Shown here piece after piece: positions 41,091-50,111 of a DNA stretch of 64,000 nt. The position numbers and the translations under genes are program-made. Below the pieces are notes generated by a model. That model ran no database searches, was not told where the DNA came from, and saw only the letters and a program-made list of their open reading frames with translations. Each line of letters starts with the position of its first letter. Within the stretch, counting starts at the first letter, position 1. The stretch comes from Streptomyces sp. NBC_01750 (GTDB lineage Bacteria; Actinomycetota; Actinomycetes; Streptomycetales; Streptomycetaceae): the NCBI RefSeq assembly GCF_035918095.1, contig NZ_CP109137.1, forward strand, positions 7,194,001 through 7,258,000. The letters run 5' to 3'.

Positions 41091-42836
41091 ATGACGGTGC
41101 ATCAACTTCCGGTAGCGGCCGGGATGTTCGCGCGGTATTTGAGAGATCTGACCGCGCTGCTCGACCCGGGTGACGGCTGGTACGGGATTTTCTGCCAGCG
41201 TGATCCGGATGGGATGCGAGCCTGCCTGGACGGCAGCGAGATCCCGCCCTGGGACGTGGTGGAGTCGCTGCTCCAGGACCTCGCGACGGGACGCGGGGCG
41301 CAGTTCGCCGAGGCCGAATCCGTACGTGCGAGACGGCTCCATACGGCCTCGGCGGCGGCGCACGACCGGCTGCCGGGCGGGCGCGAGGCGTTGGAGGAAC
41401 GGCTGGACCTGATGCGCCGCGAGCAGGTGTACGCGACCGGCCGGGCGGATGAGCTGCTGAGCCGTCTGGCCGGGGAACCGGAGGGCACACCGGCGTCGGA
41501 GCAACTCGCCAACGAGCTGGCCTGGACACGTGACGACCATGCGAGGGCGACCGCCCGGTTGAGCGAGCTGCGGGGCCGGCTCGCGGTGGTACCCGACGGG
41601 CCCGGTGCGGACGGGGCAGGACCTCCCGCGCCGGAGGGGTACGCGCACACCGCATCCGCGGACGGCCCGCCCCGGTGGGGCTCCGAGGCCGCCGAGGGTC
41701 CCGGATCCTCCTCGGTGTTCGGTGGACACGCGCGCCCGGCGGACGGACCGAGCGGGCCGTACGGTCAGGGCGACAGACCGGAGCACGGCCGGGAGGCGGA
41801 CGACTGGTCCGGCTTCACCCAGCGGTACGAGCCCACTGCGGGCCAGGCGCAGGCAGCCGTCGCCGACGGCTGGGACGCCCTCCGGGAACGGCCGGGCGCG
41901 GAACCGGCGTACGACGCGTACCCCCGTCCGGACAGCGACGCCACTCGCCGCCCGCCGGGCAGACCGTCGCTGCCCGGTCCCACCGCGGACTGGTTCCGGC
42001 CGGAACCCGCTGCGGCCGGGCCCGGACACCCGGCGGAGCCCGGTCCCACCGCCTCCGGCGGCACCGGCCCCGCCCGCCCCGTGGCACAGCCCGTCCCGCC
42101 GGTCGCCCCACCCGCCCGCTCCGAGGCCCGTGCCGCCAAAAAGCGGCGGCCCCGTGGCGGCGCCCGGTTCGCCGGCGTCGAAGGCAGCGGGGAGGAGATC
42201 GCCGCCGTGCCCGTGCTGCCCGCGACCGGCGACGTCCCGCGCGGTGCCAGATACGGCGGCGCCGCACCCGGTCAGGAAACGCCCGCCGCCCCCGCCGCCC
42301 CGGAGGGCGCGAGCAGGGCCGCGCGGGAGACCGTCGCCGCGCTCGGCCGGCTCCGGGCGGAGGGGCGCAGCGGTGAGGCGCACGTCATGATCTGCGAGGC
42401 TGCCGCCCGGCCCGCCCCCTGGCTGCCCTCTCTCGCGGCCGAACTGCACCGCGCCGGCCTCGACGCCGACTGGGCCACCCTGCTGTGGGAGGTCGCCTCG
42501 CAGCCCGCCCTGCGGCTCGCCTCCGCAGCCGGAGCGCTCGCCGCCGCCGGCCGGACCGAGGACAGCCGGCAACTGCTGCGCCAGGGCGTGGCCCGCCCCG
42601 CGGACGACATAGCAGCCGCCGTACTCGCCCTCGAGGAGGAGAGCCGGAATCCGGAGGCGAGGGCTTTACTGACCGCCTACGTACAGGTGCACACCGCCGA
42701 GGACACGGCCAGAATCGCCGAACGGGATCCGCGCCGTCTTGTGCCGCGGCTGCTCGACGTCGCACGTGCCCAGTCCGCGGCGCACGAGCGCGATCTCGTC
42801 CACGCGCTGCGCGTAGCGGGGCATCTCGGCGGCTGA
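41091..42836 (+). CDS. Long Pro/Ala-rich protein with folded ends, TTA codon, unknown function
   Basis: A 581-residue protein. Residues 1-65 (MTVHQLPVAAGMFARYLRDL, DGWYGIFCQRDPDGMRACLDGSEIPPWDVVESLLQDLA) form a small helical domain like those before signalling helices in Streptomyces helix-turn-helix proteins. A coiled-coil-like stretch (about 85-165) leads to a long Pro/Gly/Ala-rich disordered region (about 165-420), then Ala-rich helical repeats of tetratricopeptide type (about 425-580: AALGRLRAEGRSGEAHVMIC, WATLLWEVASQPALRLASAA). Codon 526 is TTA (42666-42668), so late translation may need the bldA tRNA. Function unknown. Confidence 0.75.
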   Translation: MTVHQLPVAAGMFARYLRDLTALLDPGDGWYGIFCQRDPDGMRACLDGSEIPPWDVVESLLQDLATGRGAQFAEAESVRARRLHTASAAAHDRLPGGREALEERLDLMRREQVYATGRADELLSRLAGEPEGTPASEQLANELAWTRDDHARATARLSELRGRLAVVPDGPGADGAGPPAPEGYAHTASADGPPRWGSEAAEGPGSSSVFGGHARPADGPSGPYGQGDRPEHGREADDWSGFTQRYEPTAGQAQAAVADGWDALRERPGAEPAYDAYPRPDSDATRRPPGRPSLPGPTADWFRPEPAAAGPGHPAEPGPTASGGTGPARPVAQPVPPVAPPARSEARAAKKRRPRGGARFAGVEGSGEEIAAVPVLPATGDVPRGARYGGAAPGQETPAAPAAPEGASRAARETVAALGRLRAEGRSGEAHVMICEAAARPAPWLPSLAAELHRAGLDADWATLLWEVASQPALRLASAAGALAAAGRTEDSRQLLRQGVARPADDIAAAVLALEEESRNPEARALLTAYVQVHTAEDTARIAERDPRRLVPRLLDVARAQSAAHERDLVHALRVAGHLGG

Positions 42837-42857
42837 AGCGGTTCGGTGTGGACCGCT
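42837..42857 (+). terminator. Hairpin after the Pro/Ala-rich gene
   Basis: AGCGGTTC (42837-42844) pairs with GGACCGCT (42850-42857) around a 5-nt loop, one nucleotide after the stop codon. Confidence 0.55.
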
Positions 42858-42936
42858 CGGGTGTGAAACAAGATCGACTCTGCGGGTTAACGACGATGGT
42901 CTTGCCCCGCCGTGTGACGGGGCTTACGTTCTCCTC

Positions 42937-42961
42937 CTACGCACCGCATCTACGTGCGTAG
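42937..42961. promoter_or_regulatory. Inverted repeat before the pyrimidine-catabolism operon
   Basis: CTACGCAC (42937-42944) and GTGCGTAG (42954-42961) are perfect arms around a 9-nt spacer, ending 33 nt before the first start codon. It is a good candidate operator for a dimeric repressor that is not encoded nearby. Confidence 0.6.
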
Positions 42962-42994
42962 AAGCTCTCTGACGCGCCGTCGAAGGAGCAACTC

Positions 42995-43837
42995 ATGGCC
43001 AATGTCGTACGCGCCGCACTGGTCCAGGCGACCTGGACCGGCGACACCGAATCCATGATTGCGAAACATGAGGAACACGCCCGCGAGGCGGCCCGCCGGG
43101 GCGCCAAGGTCATCGGTTTCCAAGAGGTGTTCAACGCGCCGTACTTCTGTCAGGTCCAGGAGCCGGAGCACTACCGGTGGGCCGAGCCCGTCCCGGACGG
43201 CCCGACCGTCCGCCGGATGCAGGAACTCGCCCGCGAGACCGGCATGGTGATCGTGGTCCCGGTCTTCGAGATCGAGGGCGCCGGCTTCTACTACAACACC
43301 GCCGCCGTGATCGACGCCGACGGCTCCTACCTCGGCAAGTACCGCAAGCACCACATTCCGCAGGTCAAGGGCTTCTGGGAGAAGTACTACTTCAAGCCGG
43401 GGAATCTGGGCTGGCCGGTCTTCGACACGGCGGTCGGCAGGGTCGGGGTGTACATCTGCTACGACCGGCACTTCCCGGAGGGCTGGCGTCAACTGGGGCT
43501 GAACGGCGCCCAGTTGGTCTACAACCCATCCGCCACCTCACGCGGGCTCTCCGCATACCTCTGGCAGCTGGAGCAACCCGCGTCCGCCGTCGCCAACGAG
43601 TACTACATCGCCGCCATCAACCGCGTCGGCCAGGAAGAGTACGGCGACAACGACTTCTACGGCACCAGCTACTTCGTCGACCCGCGCGGCCAGTTCGTCG
43701 GTGAGGCCGCCAGCGACAAGGAGGAGGAGCTGCTCGTCCGGGACCTCGACTTCGACCTGATCGACGTCGTACGACAGCAGTGGGCGTTCTACCGGGACCG
43801 CCGCCCCGACGCGTACGAAGGACTGGTGCAGCCGTGA
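42995..43837 (+). CDS. Beta-ureidopropionase (N-carbamoyl-beta-alanine amidohydrolase)
   Basis: A 280-residue nitrilase-superfamily enzyme with the Glu-Lys-Cys triad E44 (GFQEVF), K118 (YRKHHIP) and C155 (YICYDRHFPEGWRQ). The KGFWEKYYFKPGN loop is typical of beta-ureidopropionases and related N-carbamoyl amidases. It converts N-carbamoyl-beta-alanine to beta-alanine, CO2 and ammonia, the third step of reductive pyrimidine breakdown. ATG 42995 has AAGGAG 8 nt upstream. It is the first gene of a five-gene unit, and its stop overlaps the aminotransferase start (GTGA). Confidence 0.88.
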   Translation: MANVVRAALVQATWTGDTESMIAKHEEHAREAARRGAKVIGFQEVFNAPYFCQVQEPEHYRWAEPVPDGPTVRRMQELARETGMVIVVPVFEIEGAGFYYNTAAVIDADGSYLGKYRKHHIPQVKGFWEKYYFKPGNLGWPVFDTAVGRVGVYICYDRHFPEGWRQLGLNGAQLVYNPSATSRGLSAYLWQLEQPASAVANEYYIAAINRVGQEEYGDNDFYGTSYFVDPRGQFVGEAASDKEEELLVRDLDFDLIDVVRQQWAFYRDRRPDAYEGLVQP

Positions 43838-45114
43838 CCAGCCTGCACGACCGCCACAAGGCCGTCATCCCCGACTGGGTCGCTCTCTACTACCAGCAGC
43901 CGATCGAGATCTCGCACGGCGAGGGCCGCCATGTCTGGGACGCGAACGGCAAGCGCTACCTCGACTTCTTCGGCGGCATCCTCACCACCATGACCGCGCA
44001 CGCTCTCCCCGAGGTCACCAAGGCGGTGAGCGAGCAGGCCGGGCGGATCATCCACTCCTCCACGCTCTACCTCAACCGTCCGATGGTCGAGCTCGCCGAG
44101 CGGGTCGCGACCCTCTCCGGCATCCCCGACGCGCGGGTCTTCTTCACCACCTCGGGCACCGAGGCCAATGACACAGCCCTGTTGCTCGCGACCGGATACC
44201 GCCGCTCCAACCAGATTCTGGCCATGCGCAACAGCTACCACGGCCGGTCCTTCTCCGCGGTCTCCATCACCGGCAACCGCAGCTGGTCGCCCACCAGCCT
44301 CTCCCCGCTGCAGACGCTGTACGTGCACGGCGGCGTCCGCACCCGCGGCCCCTACGCCAGGTTGTCCGACGCGCAGTTCATCGAGGAATGCGTCGCCGAC
44401 CTCGAGGATCTGCTCGGGCAAACCCGCGATGTCGCCGCGCTGATCGCCGAGCCCATCCAGGGCGTCGGCGGTTTCACCTCGCCGCCCGACGGTCTCTACG
44501 CGGCTTTCCGCGAGGTCCTCGACCGGCACGGCATCCTGTGGATCTCCGACGAGGTGCAGACCGGCTGGGGTCGCACGGGCGAACACTTCTGGGGCTGGCA
44601 GGCGCACGCCGAGAACGGCCCGCCCGACATGCTCACTTTCGCCAAGGGCATCGGGAACGGCATGTCCATCGGCGGTGTCGTAGCCCGCGCCGAGATCATG
44701 AACTCCGTGGACGCCAACTCGATTTCGACCTTCGGCGGCTCCCCGATCACCATGGCGGCGGGCGCCGCCAACCTCTCGTATCTGCTGGAGCACGATCTCC
44801 AGGGCAACGCCCGCCGTGTCGGCGGTCTGCTGATCGAGCGGCTGCGGGCCATCGGAGCGAGTGCTCCGGCCGTACGGGAAGTGCGCGGCCGCGGCCTGAT
44901 GATCGGCATCGAGCTGGTCAAGCCCGGCACGGACGAGGCGAACCCCGAGGCGGCTTCGGCCGTCCTGGAGGCCGCCCGCGAGGGCGGGCTGCTGATCGGC
45001 AAGGGCGGCGGCCACAACACCAGCGTCCTGCGGATCGCCCCACCGCTGTCGCTGACCGTCGCGGAGGCGGAAGAGGGCGCCTCGATCCTTGAACGGGCCC
45101 TGCACAGCGTCTAG
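43834..45114 (+). CDS. Class III aminotransferase (beta-alanine transaminase-like)
   Basis: A 426-residue PLP enzyme. Visible motifs are FFTTSGTEANDTALLLATGY (phosphate binding), NSYHGRSFSAVSITG, the cofactor aspartate in LWISDEVQTGWGRTG and the PLP-binding lysine in MLTFAKGIGNGMSIGG. It resembles AGXT2-type aminotransferases, which move the amino group of beta-alanine or 3-aminoisobutyrate to pyruvate or glyoxylate. In this context it would turn beta-alanine into malonate semialdehyde. GTG 43834 overlaps the preceding stop, so the two genes are translationally coupled. Confidence 0.88.
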   Translation: MTSLHDRHKAVIPDWVALYYQQPIEISHGEGRHVWDANGKRYLDFFGGILTTMTAHALPEVTKAVSEQAGRIIHSSTLYLNRPMVELAERVATLSGIPDARVFFTTSGTEANDTALLLATGYRRSNQILAMRNSYHGRSFSAVSITGNRSWSPTSLSPLQTLYVHGGVRTRGPYARLSDAQFIEECVADLEDLLGQTRDVAALIAEPIQGVGGFTSPPDGLYAAFREVLDRHGILWISDEVQTGWGRTGEHFWGWQAHAENGPPDMLTFAKGIGNGMSIGGVVARAEIMNSVDANSISTFGGSPITMAAGAANLSYLLEHDLQGNARRVGGLLIERLRAIGASAPAVREVRGRGLMIGIELVKPGTDEANPEAASAVLEAAREGGLLIGKGGGHNTSVLRIAPPLSLTVAEAEEGASILERALHSV

Positions 45115-45176
45115 TTCTGCCCACCTCGGCCTTCACTTCAGCCTCCAGTTCAGCGTACGAGAGGGAGCGCACCAGC

Positions 45177-46583
45177 ATGAGCAGCACCCGCACCCTGATC
45201 CGCGGCGGTCTGGTCATCACCGCAGCGGACGAGATCCATGCGGACGTACTGATCGACGACGGCCGAATCGCGGCGCTTGCCGCCCACGGCTCAGCGGTGT
45301 CCGAGGCATGGACCGCCGATCGCACCATCGACGCGACGAACAAGTACGTCATCCCGGGCGGCGTCGACGCCCACACCCATATGGAACTGCCCTTCGGCGG
45401 GACCTTCGCCTCCGACTCCTTCGAGACCGGGACGCGGGCCGCCGCCTGGGGTGGCACCACCACCATCATCGACTTCGCCGTCCAGTCGGTCGGGCACGCC
45501 CTCCGCGAAGGCCTGGACGCCTGGTACGCCAAGGCCGACGGCAAGTGCGCCGTCGACTACGGCTTCCACATGATCCTCTCCGACGTCAATGAGTCGTCGC
45601 TGAAGGAGATGGACAAGCTGGTGGAGGAGGGCATCACCTCCTTCAAGCTCTTCATGGCCTACCCCGGCGTCTTCTACAGCGACGACGGCCAGATCCTGCG
45701 CGCCATGCAGCGCTCCGCCACCAACGGCGGGCTGATCATGATGCACGCCGAGAACGGCATCGCCATCGACGTCCTGGTGGAGCAGGCGCTGGCCGAGGGC
45801 CGCACCGATCCGCGCTACCACGGCGAGGTGCGCAAGGCCCTGCTGGAGGCCGAGGCCACGCACCGCGCCATCCAGCTGGCGCGGGTCGCCGGAGCTCCGC
45901 TGTACGTCGTCCACGTGTCGGCCGAGGAAGCCGTCGCCGAGCTGGTGGCCGCCCGCGACAAGGGACTCAACGTCTTCGGCGAGACCTGTCCGCAGTACCT
46001 CTTCCTGTCCACGGACAACCTTGCCGAGCCCGACTTCGAGGGCGCGAAGTACGTCTGCTCCACGCCGCTGCGGCCGCGCGAGCACCAGGCCGCGCTCTGG
46101 CGCGGGCTGCGGACCAATGACCTCCAGGTCGTCTCCACCGACCACTGCCCCTTCTGCTTCGTGGGCCAGAAGGAACTGGGCCGCGGCGATTTCTCCAAGA
46201 TTCCCAACGGGCTGCCCGGCGTGGAGAACCGGATGGATCTGCTCCACCAGGCGGTCGTCGACGGACACCTCACCCGTCGCCGCTGGATCGAGATCGCCTG
46301 CGCGACGCCGGCCCGGATGTTCGGCATCTATCCGAAGAAGGGCACCATCGCCCCCGGTGCCGACGCCGACGTCGTCATCTACGACCCGCACGCCGAACAG
46401 ACCCTCTCGGCCGAGACCCACCACATGAACGTCGACTACTCCGCGTACGAGGGCAAGCGGATCACCGGCCAGGTGGAGACCGTGCTGTCGCGCGGCGAAG
46501 TGGTCATCGACGGGCGGGAGTTCACCGGACGGGCGGGACACGGCCAGTACACCCCGCGCGGCACCTGCCAGTACCTCATGTAG
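45177..46583 (+). CDS. hydA: Dihydropyrimidinase (D-hydantoinase)
   Basis: A 468-residue cyclic amidohydrolase with a binuclear metal site: H66/H68 in VDAHTHMELPFGG, the carbamylated K157 in SFKLFMAYPG, histidines in MHAENG and VVHVSAEEA, and the aspartate in STDHCPFCF. It opens dihydrouracil or dihydrothymine to the carbamoyl amino acid, the second step of the reductive pyrimidine route; family members also accept 5-substituted hydantoins. ATG 45177 has GAGAGGGAG upstream. It lies 62 nt after the aminotransferase gene in the same direction. Confidence 0.93.
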   Translation: MSSTRTLIRGGLVITAADEIHADVLIDDGRIAALAAHGSAVSEAWTADRTIDATNKYVIPGGVDAHTHMELPFGGTFASDSFETGTRAAAWGGTTTIIDFAVQSVGHALREGLDAWYAKADGKCAVDYGFHMILSDVNESSLKEMDKLVEEGITSFKLFMAYPGVFYSDDGQILRAMQRSATNGGLIMMHAENGIAIDVLVEQALAEGRTDPRYHGEVRKALLEAEATHRAIQLARVAGAPLYVVHVSAEEAVAELVAARDKGLNVFGETCPQYLFLSTDNLAEPDFEGAKYVCSTPLRPREHQAALWRGLRTNDLQVVSTDHCPFCFVGQKELGRGDFSKIPNGLPGVENRMDLLHQAVVDGHLTRRRWIEIACATPARMFGIYPKKGTIAPGADADVVIYDPHAEQTLSAETHHMNVDYSAYEGKRITGQVETVLSRGEVVIDGREFTGRAGHGQYTPRGTCQYLM

Positions 46584-46646
46584 CCACCTCACTCACCCAG
46601 GCACCCAGGCACCTTGTCCAGGAACTCATCTAGGAGCGGCCAGGCC

Positions 46647-47648
46647 ATGGACTTCGGACTTGTCCTGCAGACCGACCCGCCGGCCTCGGCCGTCGTCGGA
46701 CTGATGCGACGCGCGGAACGCAACGGATTCCGCTACGGCTGGACCTTCGACTCGGCGGTGCTCTGGCAGGAGCCCTTCGTCATCTACAGCCAGATTCTCG
46801 AACACACGGAGACGCTCACCGTAGGACCGATGGTGACCAATCCGGGCACCAGGACCTGGGAGGTCACCGCCTCCACGTTCGCGACGCTGAACGACATGTA
46901 CGGCAACCGCACCGTGTGCGGTATCGGACGCGGCGACTCCGCGATGCGTGTCGCAGGACGCAAACCCAACACCCTGGCCAGGCTCGGCGAGGCGATCGGC
47001 GTCATCCGCGACCTGGCCGAGGGCCGGGAAGCCGTCGTCGAGGGCCAGCCACTGCAGCTGCCATGGGTGCGGGACGGAAAGCTGCCGGTGTGGATGGCGG
47101 CGTACGGCCCCAAGGCGCTGGCCCTCGCGGGCCAGCAGGCCGACGGGTTCATCCTCCAGCTCGCCGACCCGTATCTGACCGCGTCGATGGTCACGGCCGT
47201 ACGCACCGCCGCCTCCGACGCCGGACGTGACCCCGACTCCATCACCATCTGCGTCGCCGCGCCCGCGTACGTCGGCGACGACCTCGCGCACGCCCGTGAA
47301 CAGTGCCGCTGGTTCGGCGGAATGGTCGGCAACCACGTCGCCGACCTGGTCTCCCGCTACGGCGAGCACTCCGACCTGGTGCCCGAGGCTCTCACCGCGT
47401 ACATCAAGGCACGCGAGGGGTACGACTACAGCCACCACGGGCGCGCCGGGAACCCGTCCACGGACTTCGTCCCGGACGAGATCGTCGACCGCTTCTGTCT
47501 GCTGGGACCCGCAGAGGCGCATATCGAGAAGCTGAAGGCGCTGCGCGAGCTGGGCGTCGACCAGTTCGCGGTCTACAACATGCACGACGCGAAGGAAGCG
47601 ACCATCGACGCGTACGGCTCCGAGATCATCCCGGCACTCAACCGCTGA
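46647..47648 (+). CDS. LLM-class (F420-type) oxidoreductase in a pyrimidine-catabolism operon
   Basis: A 333-residue luciferase-like TIM-barrel protein, closely similar in layout to methylenetetrahydromethanopterin-reductase-like enzymes. The start MDFGLVLQTDPPASAVVGLM, GRGDSAMRVAGRKPNTLARL, LPVWMAAYGPKALALAGQQA-DGFILQLADP and a C-terminal LLGPAEAHIEKLKALRELG-VDQFAVYN fit the TIGR03842 family, whose reaction is unknown. ATG 46647 has AGGAGCGG 7 nt upstream. It lies between dihydropyrimidinase and the permease. As the operon lacks a dihydropyrimidine dehydrogenase, this protein is a candidate for uracil reduction, or for an oxidative step on the same compounds. Confidence 0.9.
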   Translation: MDFGLVLQTDPPASAVVGLMRRAERNGFRYGWTFDSAVLWQEPFVIYSQILEHTETLTVGPMVTNPGTRTWEVTASTFATLNDMYGNRTVCGIGRGDSAMRVAGRKPNTLARLGEAIGVIRDLAEGREAVVEGQPLQLPWVRDGKLPVWMAAYGPKALALAGQQADGFILQLADPYLTASMVTAVRTAASDAGRDPDSITICVAAPAYVGDDLAHAREQCRWFGGMVGNHVADLVSRYGEHSDLVPEALTAYIKAREGYDYSHHGRAGNPSTDFVPDEIVDRFCLLGPAEAHIEKLKALRELGVDQFAVYNMHDAKEATIDAYGSEIIPALNR

Positions 47649-47662
47649 AAGGTCCAGCAGCC

Positions 47663-49210
47663 ATGACCGCGACCGTCCCGCCCTCCCCGTCCGGGGAATC
47701 GATACAGGACATGTCGGGACGCGTCGAACTCGCGCCCGGCGAGGTCCCCGCCGACAATCGCTTCGTCAACGACGATCTGCTGCCCGTCCCGGTCGCGAAG
47801 CGCCGCTGGACGACGTACAACTTCGCCGCGCTGTGGGTCGGCATGGCCCACAACATCCCGTCCTGGCTGCTTGCTTCGGGCCTGGTCACACTGGGGATGG
47901 ACTGGAAGCAGGCGGTGTTCACCATCAGCCTCGCCAATCTGATCGTGCTGGGGCCGATGCTGCTCACCGGGCACGCGGGACCCAAGTACGGCATTCCCTT
48001 TCCCGTGCTCGCGCGGGCGTCCTTCGGACTGCGCGGCGCGAATCTGCCGGCGCTGATCCGGGCCGGGGTGGCCTGCGCCTGGTTCGGCATCCAGACCTGG
48101 ATCGGCGGGCAGGGCATCTTCATTCTGCTCGGCAAGATCTTCGGCGGCTGGGCCAAGGCCTCGGAAGTCGGCGGGCAGCCGTGGACGCTCTGGGTCTGCT
48201 TCCTGCTCTTCTGGGTGCTCGAACTCGCCATCATCTACCGGGGGATGGAGACGCTGCGACGGTTCGAGAACTGGGCCGCGCCCTTCGTCATCGTCGGCGC
48301 GCTGGCGCTGCTGGTGTGGATCACCCTGAAGGCGGGCGGCCTCGGGCCGCTGCTCGACCAGCCCTCCAAGCTCGGCTGGGGCGCGGACTTCTGGCCGGTC
48401 TTCTTCCCGTCGCTGATGGGGATGATCGCCTTCTGGTCGACGCTGTCGCTGAACATCCCCGACTTCACCCGCTTCGGAGCCGGCCAACGCGCCCAGATCT
48501 GGGGGCAGTCGCTGGGTCTGCCGACGACGATGACGCTCTTCGCCCTGCTGTCGGTCTTCGTCACCTCCGGCTCCCAGGCGGTGTACGGGGTGGCGATCTG
48601 GGATCCGGTCGAACTCGCAGCCAAGACGGACAATGTCTTCGGACTGCTCTTCGCGCTCGTGACGGTGCTGATCGCGACGATCTCGGTGAACATCGCGGCG
48701 AATGTCGTGTCGCCCGCCTACGACCTGGCGAATCTGGCGCCGAAGCTGATCAACTTCCGCAGGGGAGCGCTGATCACGGGCGTTGTCGGCGTACTGATCA
48801 TGCCATGGAAGCTGACCGAGACTCCCGAGCTCTATATCTTCACCTGGCTCGGCCTGGTGGGCGGACTGCTCGGCACGGTCGCGGGCATCCTCATCGCCGA
48901 CTACTGGCTGATCCGCCGCACCGTCCTCGACCTTGCCGGCCTCTACACCCCGGGAAGCCGCTACTGGTACACCTCCGGCTGGAATCCGCGCGCAGTCGCG
49001 GCGTTCGTGGTCGGCGGGCTGCTGGCGGTGGGCGGTTCACACTCGGAGCAGGGCAAGGGGCCGTTTCCCGAGGACGGGCTGATCCCCTTCCTGAAGCCGC
49101 TCGCGAACTACGGCTGGGCGGTGGGGCTGGCGGCGTCGCTGGTGCTCTATGTGGCGCTGATGCTGCCGGAGCGGGGCCGCGCGGCGAATTCGGGCGTGTC
49201 TGGCGTTTGA
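47663..49210 (+). CDS. NCS1-family nucleobase/hydantoin permease
   Basis: A 515-residue transporter with twelve helices, of the nucleobase:cation symporter-1 family (Mhp1, PucI, uracil/allantoin permeases). Signature segments are RWTTYNFAALWVGMAHNIPS, GHAGPKYGIPFPVLARASFG, ACAWFGIQTWIGGQGIF, LSLNIPDFTRFG and the ISVNIAANVVSPAYDLANL helix. ATG 47663 begins 14 nt after the LLM stop. It should import the substrate of the preceding enzymes, so uracil, thymine, dihydro forms or hydantoins are candidates; allantoin cannot be excluded. Confidence 0.9.
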   Translation: MTATVPPSPSGESIQDMSGRVELAPGEVPADNRFVNDDLLPVPVAKRRWTTYNFAALWVGMAHNIPSWLLASGLVTLGMDWKQAVFTISLANLIVLGPMLLTGHAGPKYGIPFPVLARASFGLRGANLPALIRAGVACAWFGIQTWIGGQGIFILLGKIFGGWAKASEVGGQPWTLWVCFLLFWVLELAIIYRGMETLRRFENWAAPFVIVGALALLVWITLKAGGLGPLLDQPSKLGWGADFWPVFFPSLMGMIAFWSTLSLNIPDFTRFGAGQRAQIWGQSLGLPTTMTLFALLSVFVTSGSQAVYGVAIWDPVELAAKTDNVFGLLFALVTVLIATISVNIAANVVSPAYDLANLAPKLINFRRGALITGVVGVLIMPWKLTETPELYIFTWLGLVGGLLGTVAGILIADYWLIRRTVLDLAGLYTPGSRYWYTSGWNPRAVAAFVVGGLLAVGGSHSEQGKGPFPEDGLIPFLKPLANYGWAVGLAASLVLYVALMLPERGRAANSGVSGV

Positions 49211-49283
49211 GGACGAACCCGGCGGCCGGGCGGCCTTGTCGGGGCTCCGCCCCGAGCCCCGCGCCTCAATCGCCGGCGGGGCT
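49198..49283. terminator. Repeat-pair hairpin between convergent genes
   Basis: The dispersed element GTCTGGCGTTTGAGGAC (49198-49214, overlapping the permease stop) faces GCGCCTCAATCGCCGGCGGG (49261-49280). The TGGCGTTTGAGG and CCTCAATCGCCG parts can pair over about 10 of 12 positions; inside is GGGGCTCCGCCCC. It separates the permease and SDR genes and likely ends transcription both ways. Confidence 0.6.
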
Positions 49284-49298
49284 GATTCTCGCTTCCCC

Positions 49299-50093
49299 TC
49301 AGCGGCTGCCGCGCTGCGCCGCAACGATGTCCCGGACCGTGCGGTCCGCGCCGCTCGCGCGGCGTTGGACGCGCTCGGAGAAGCCAGGGAACTGACCGCC
49401 GATCGCGGTGAGCACCTTCATCTCGACCGGGGCGACGTTCACTTCGGCCCGGTCCTGTTCGATGGCGCGGAAGACGCCCGCCACGACCTGCCGGGGTGAG
49501 ACCGTGCGCAGGCCCGCAGGGGCCTCCGCGCCGGTCGCCGCGAACATGCCCGCGTCCCTCACGAACCCGGGCTGGACGATCGATACGCCGACCCCATGGT
49601 CGTGCAGATCCTGGCGCAGCGAGAGTGCGAAGCCGCGCAGGCCGAACTTGGTGGCGTCGTACAGCGCGGAGTACTTCGTCGCCGTCTTGCCCGACATCGA
49701 GCCGACGAACGCCAGATGTCCCCGTCGCGCCTCGACCATGGCGGGGGCGAGCAGCCGGGCCAGCATCGCGGGGGCGCGGAGGTTCACCGCCAGGGCACGG
49801 TCGATCTGCTCGGGTGTGTAGTCCAGCAGGTCGCCGCTGGAGGGGAGCGCGGCGTTGGCGATCAGGATGTCCGTACCGGCGGCCTCGGCGGCGAGCCGTT
49901 CCACATCCGCCGGGTCCGCGAGGTCGGCGACGATCGTGCGGGCCCCGTACCGGTCAGCGAGCGGTTCGAGCGCGTCGGGCCGGCGCCCGGTCAGCACCAA
50001 CTTCGCACCCTTTTCAGCGAGTTCGGCGGCGAGTGCGCCGCCGATACCGCCGGTGACCCCGGTCAGCAGAACGGTTGCTCCGGTGATGCGCAT
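49299..50093 (-). CDS. SDR-family oxidoreductase (DltE/YciK-like)
   Basis: A 264-residue short-chain dehydrogenase. NAD(P) binding is by TGVTGGIGGALAAELAEKGA, NAALPSSG replaces the usual NNAG, the catalytic serine is in VGSMSGKTATKY and the pair is YDATKFG. Members of this branch reduce small aldehydes or ketones; the substrate is not known. ATG at 50091-50093 with GGAGG 8 nt upstream. It diverges from an amidase gene across an 18-bp perfect palindrome, so both are probably under the TetR protein encoded at 51576. Confidence 0.88.
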   Translation of the reverse strand: MRITGATVLLTGVTGGIGGALAAELAEKGAKLVLTGRRPDALEPLADRYGARTIVADLADPADVERLAAEAAGTDILIANAALPSSGDLLDYTPEQIDRALAVNLRAPAMLARLLAPAMVEARRGHLAFVGSMSGKTATKYSALYDATKFGLRGFALSLRQDLHDHGVGVSIVQPGFVRDAGMFAATGAEAPAGLRTVSPRQVVAGVFRAIEQDRAEVNVAPVEMKVLTAIGGQFPGFSERVQRRASGADRTVRDIVAAQRGSR

Positions 50094-50111
50094 CTGGTTA
50101 CCCTCCAGTTC

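Noticed and set aside
40071..42572. An 833-codon minus-strand frame
   Set aside because: It runs through three plus-strand genes and a palindromic promoter; its composition (Arg/Gly/Pro-rich) is typical of a shadow frame.
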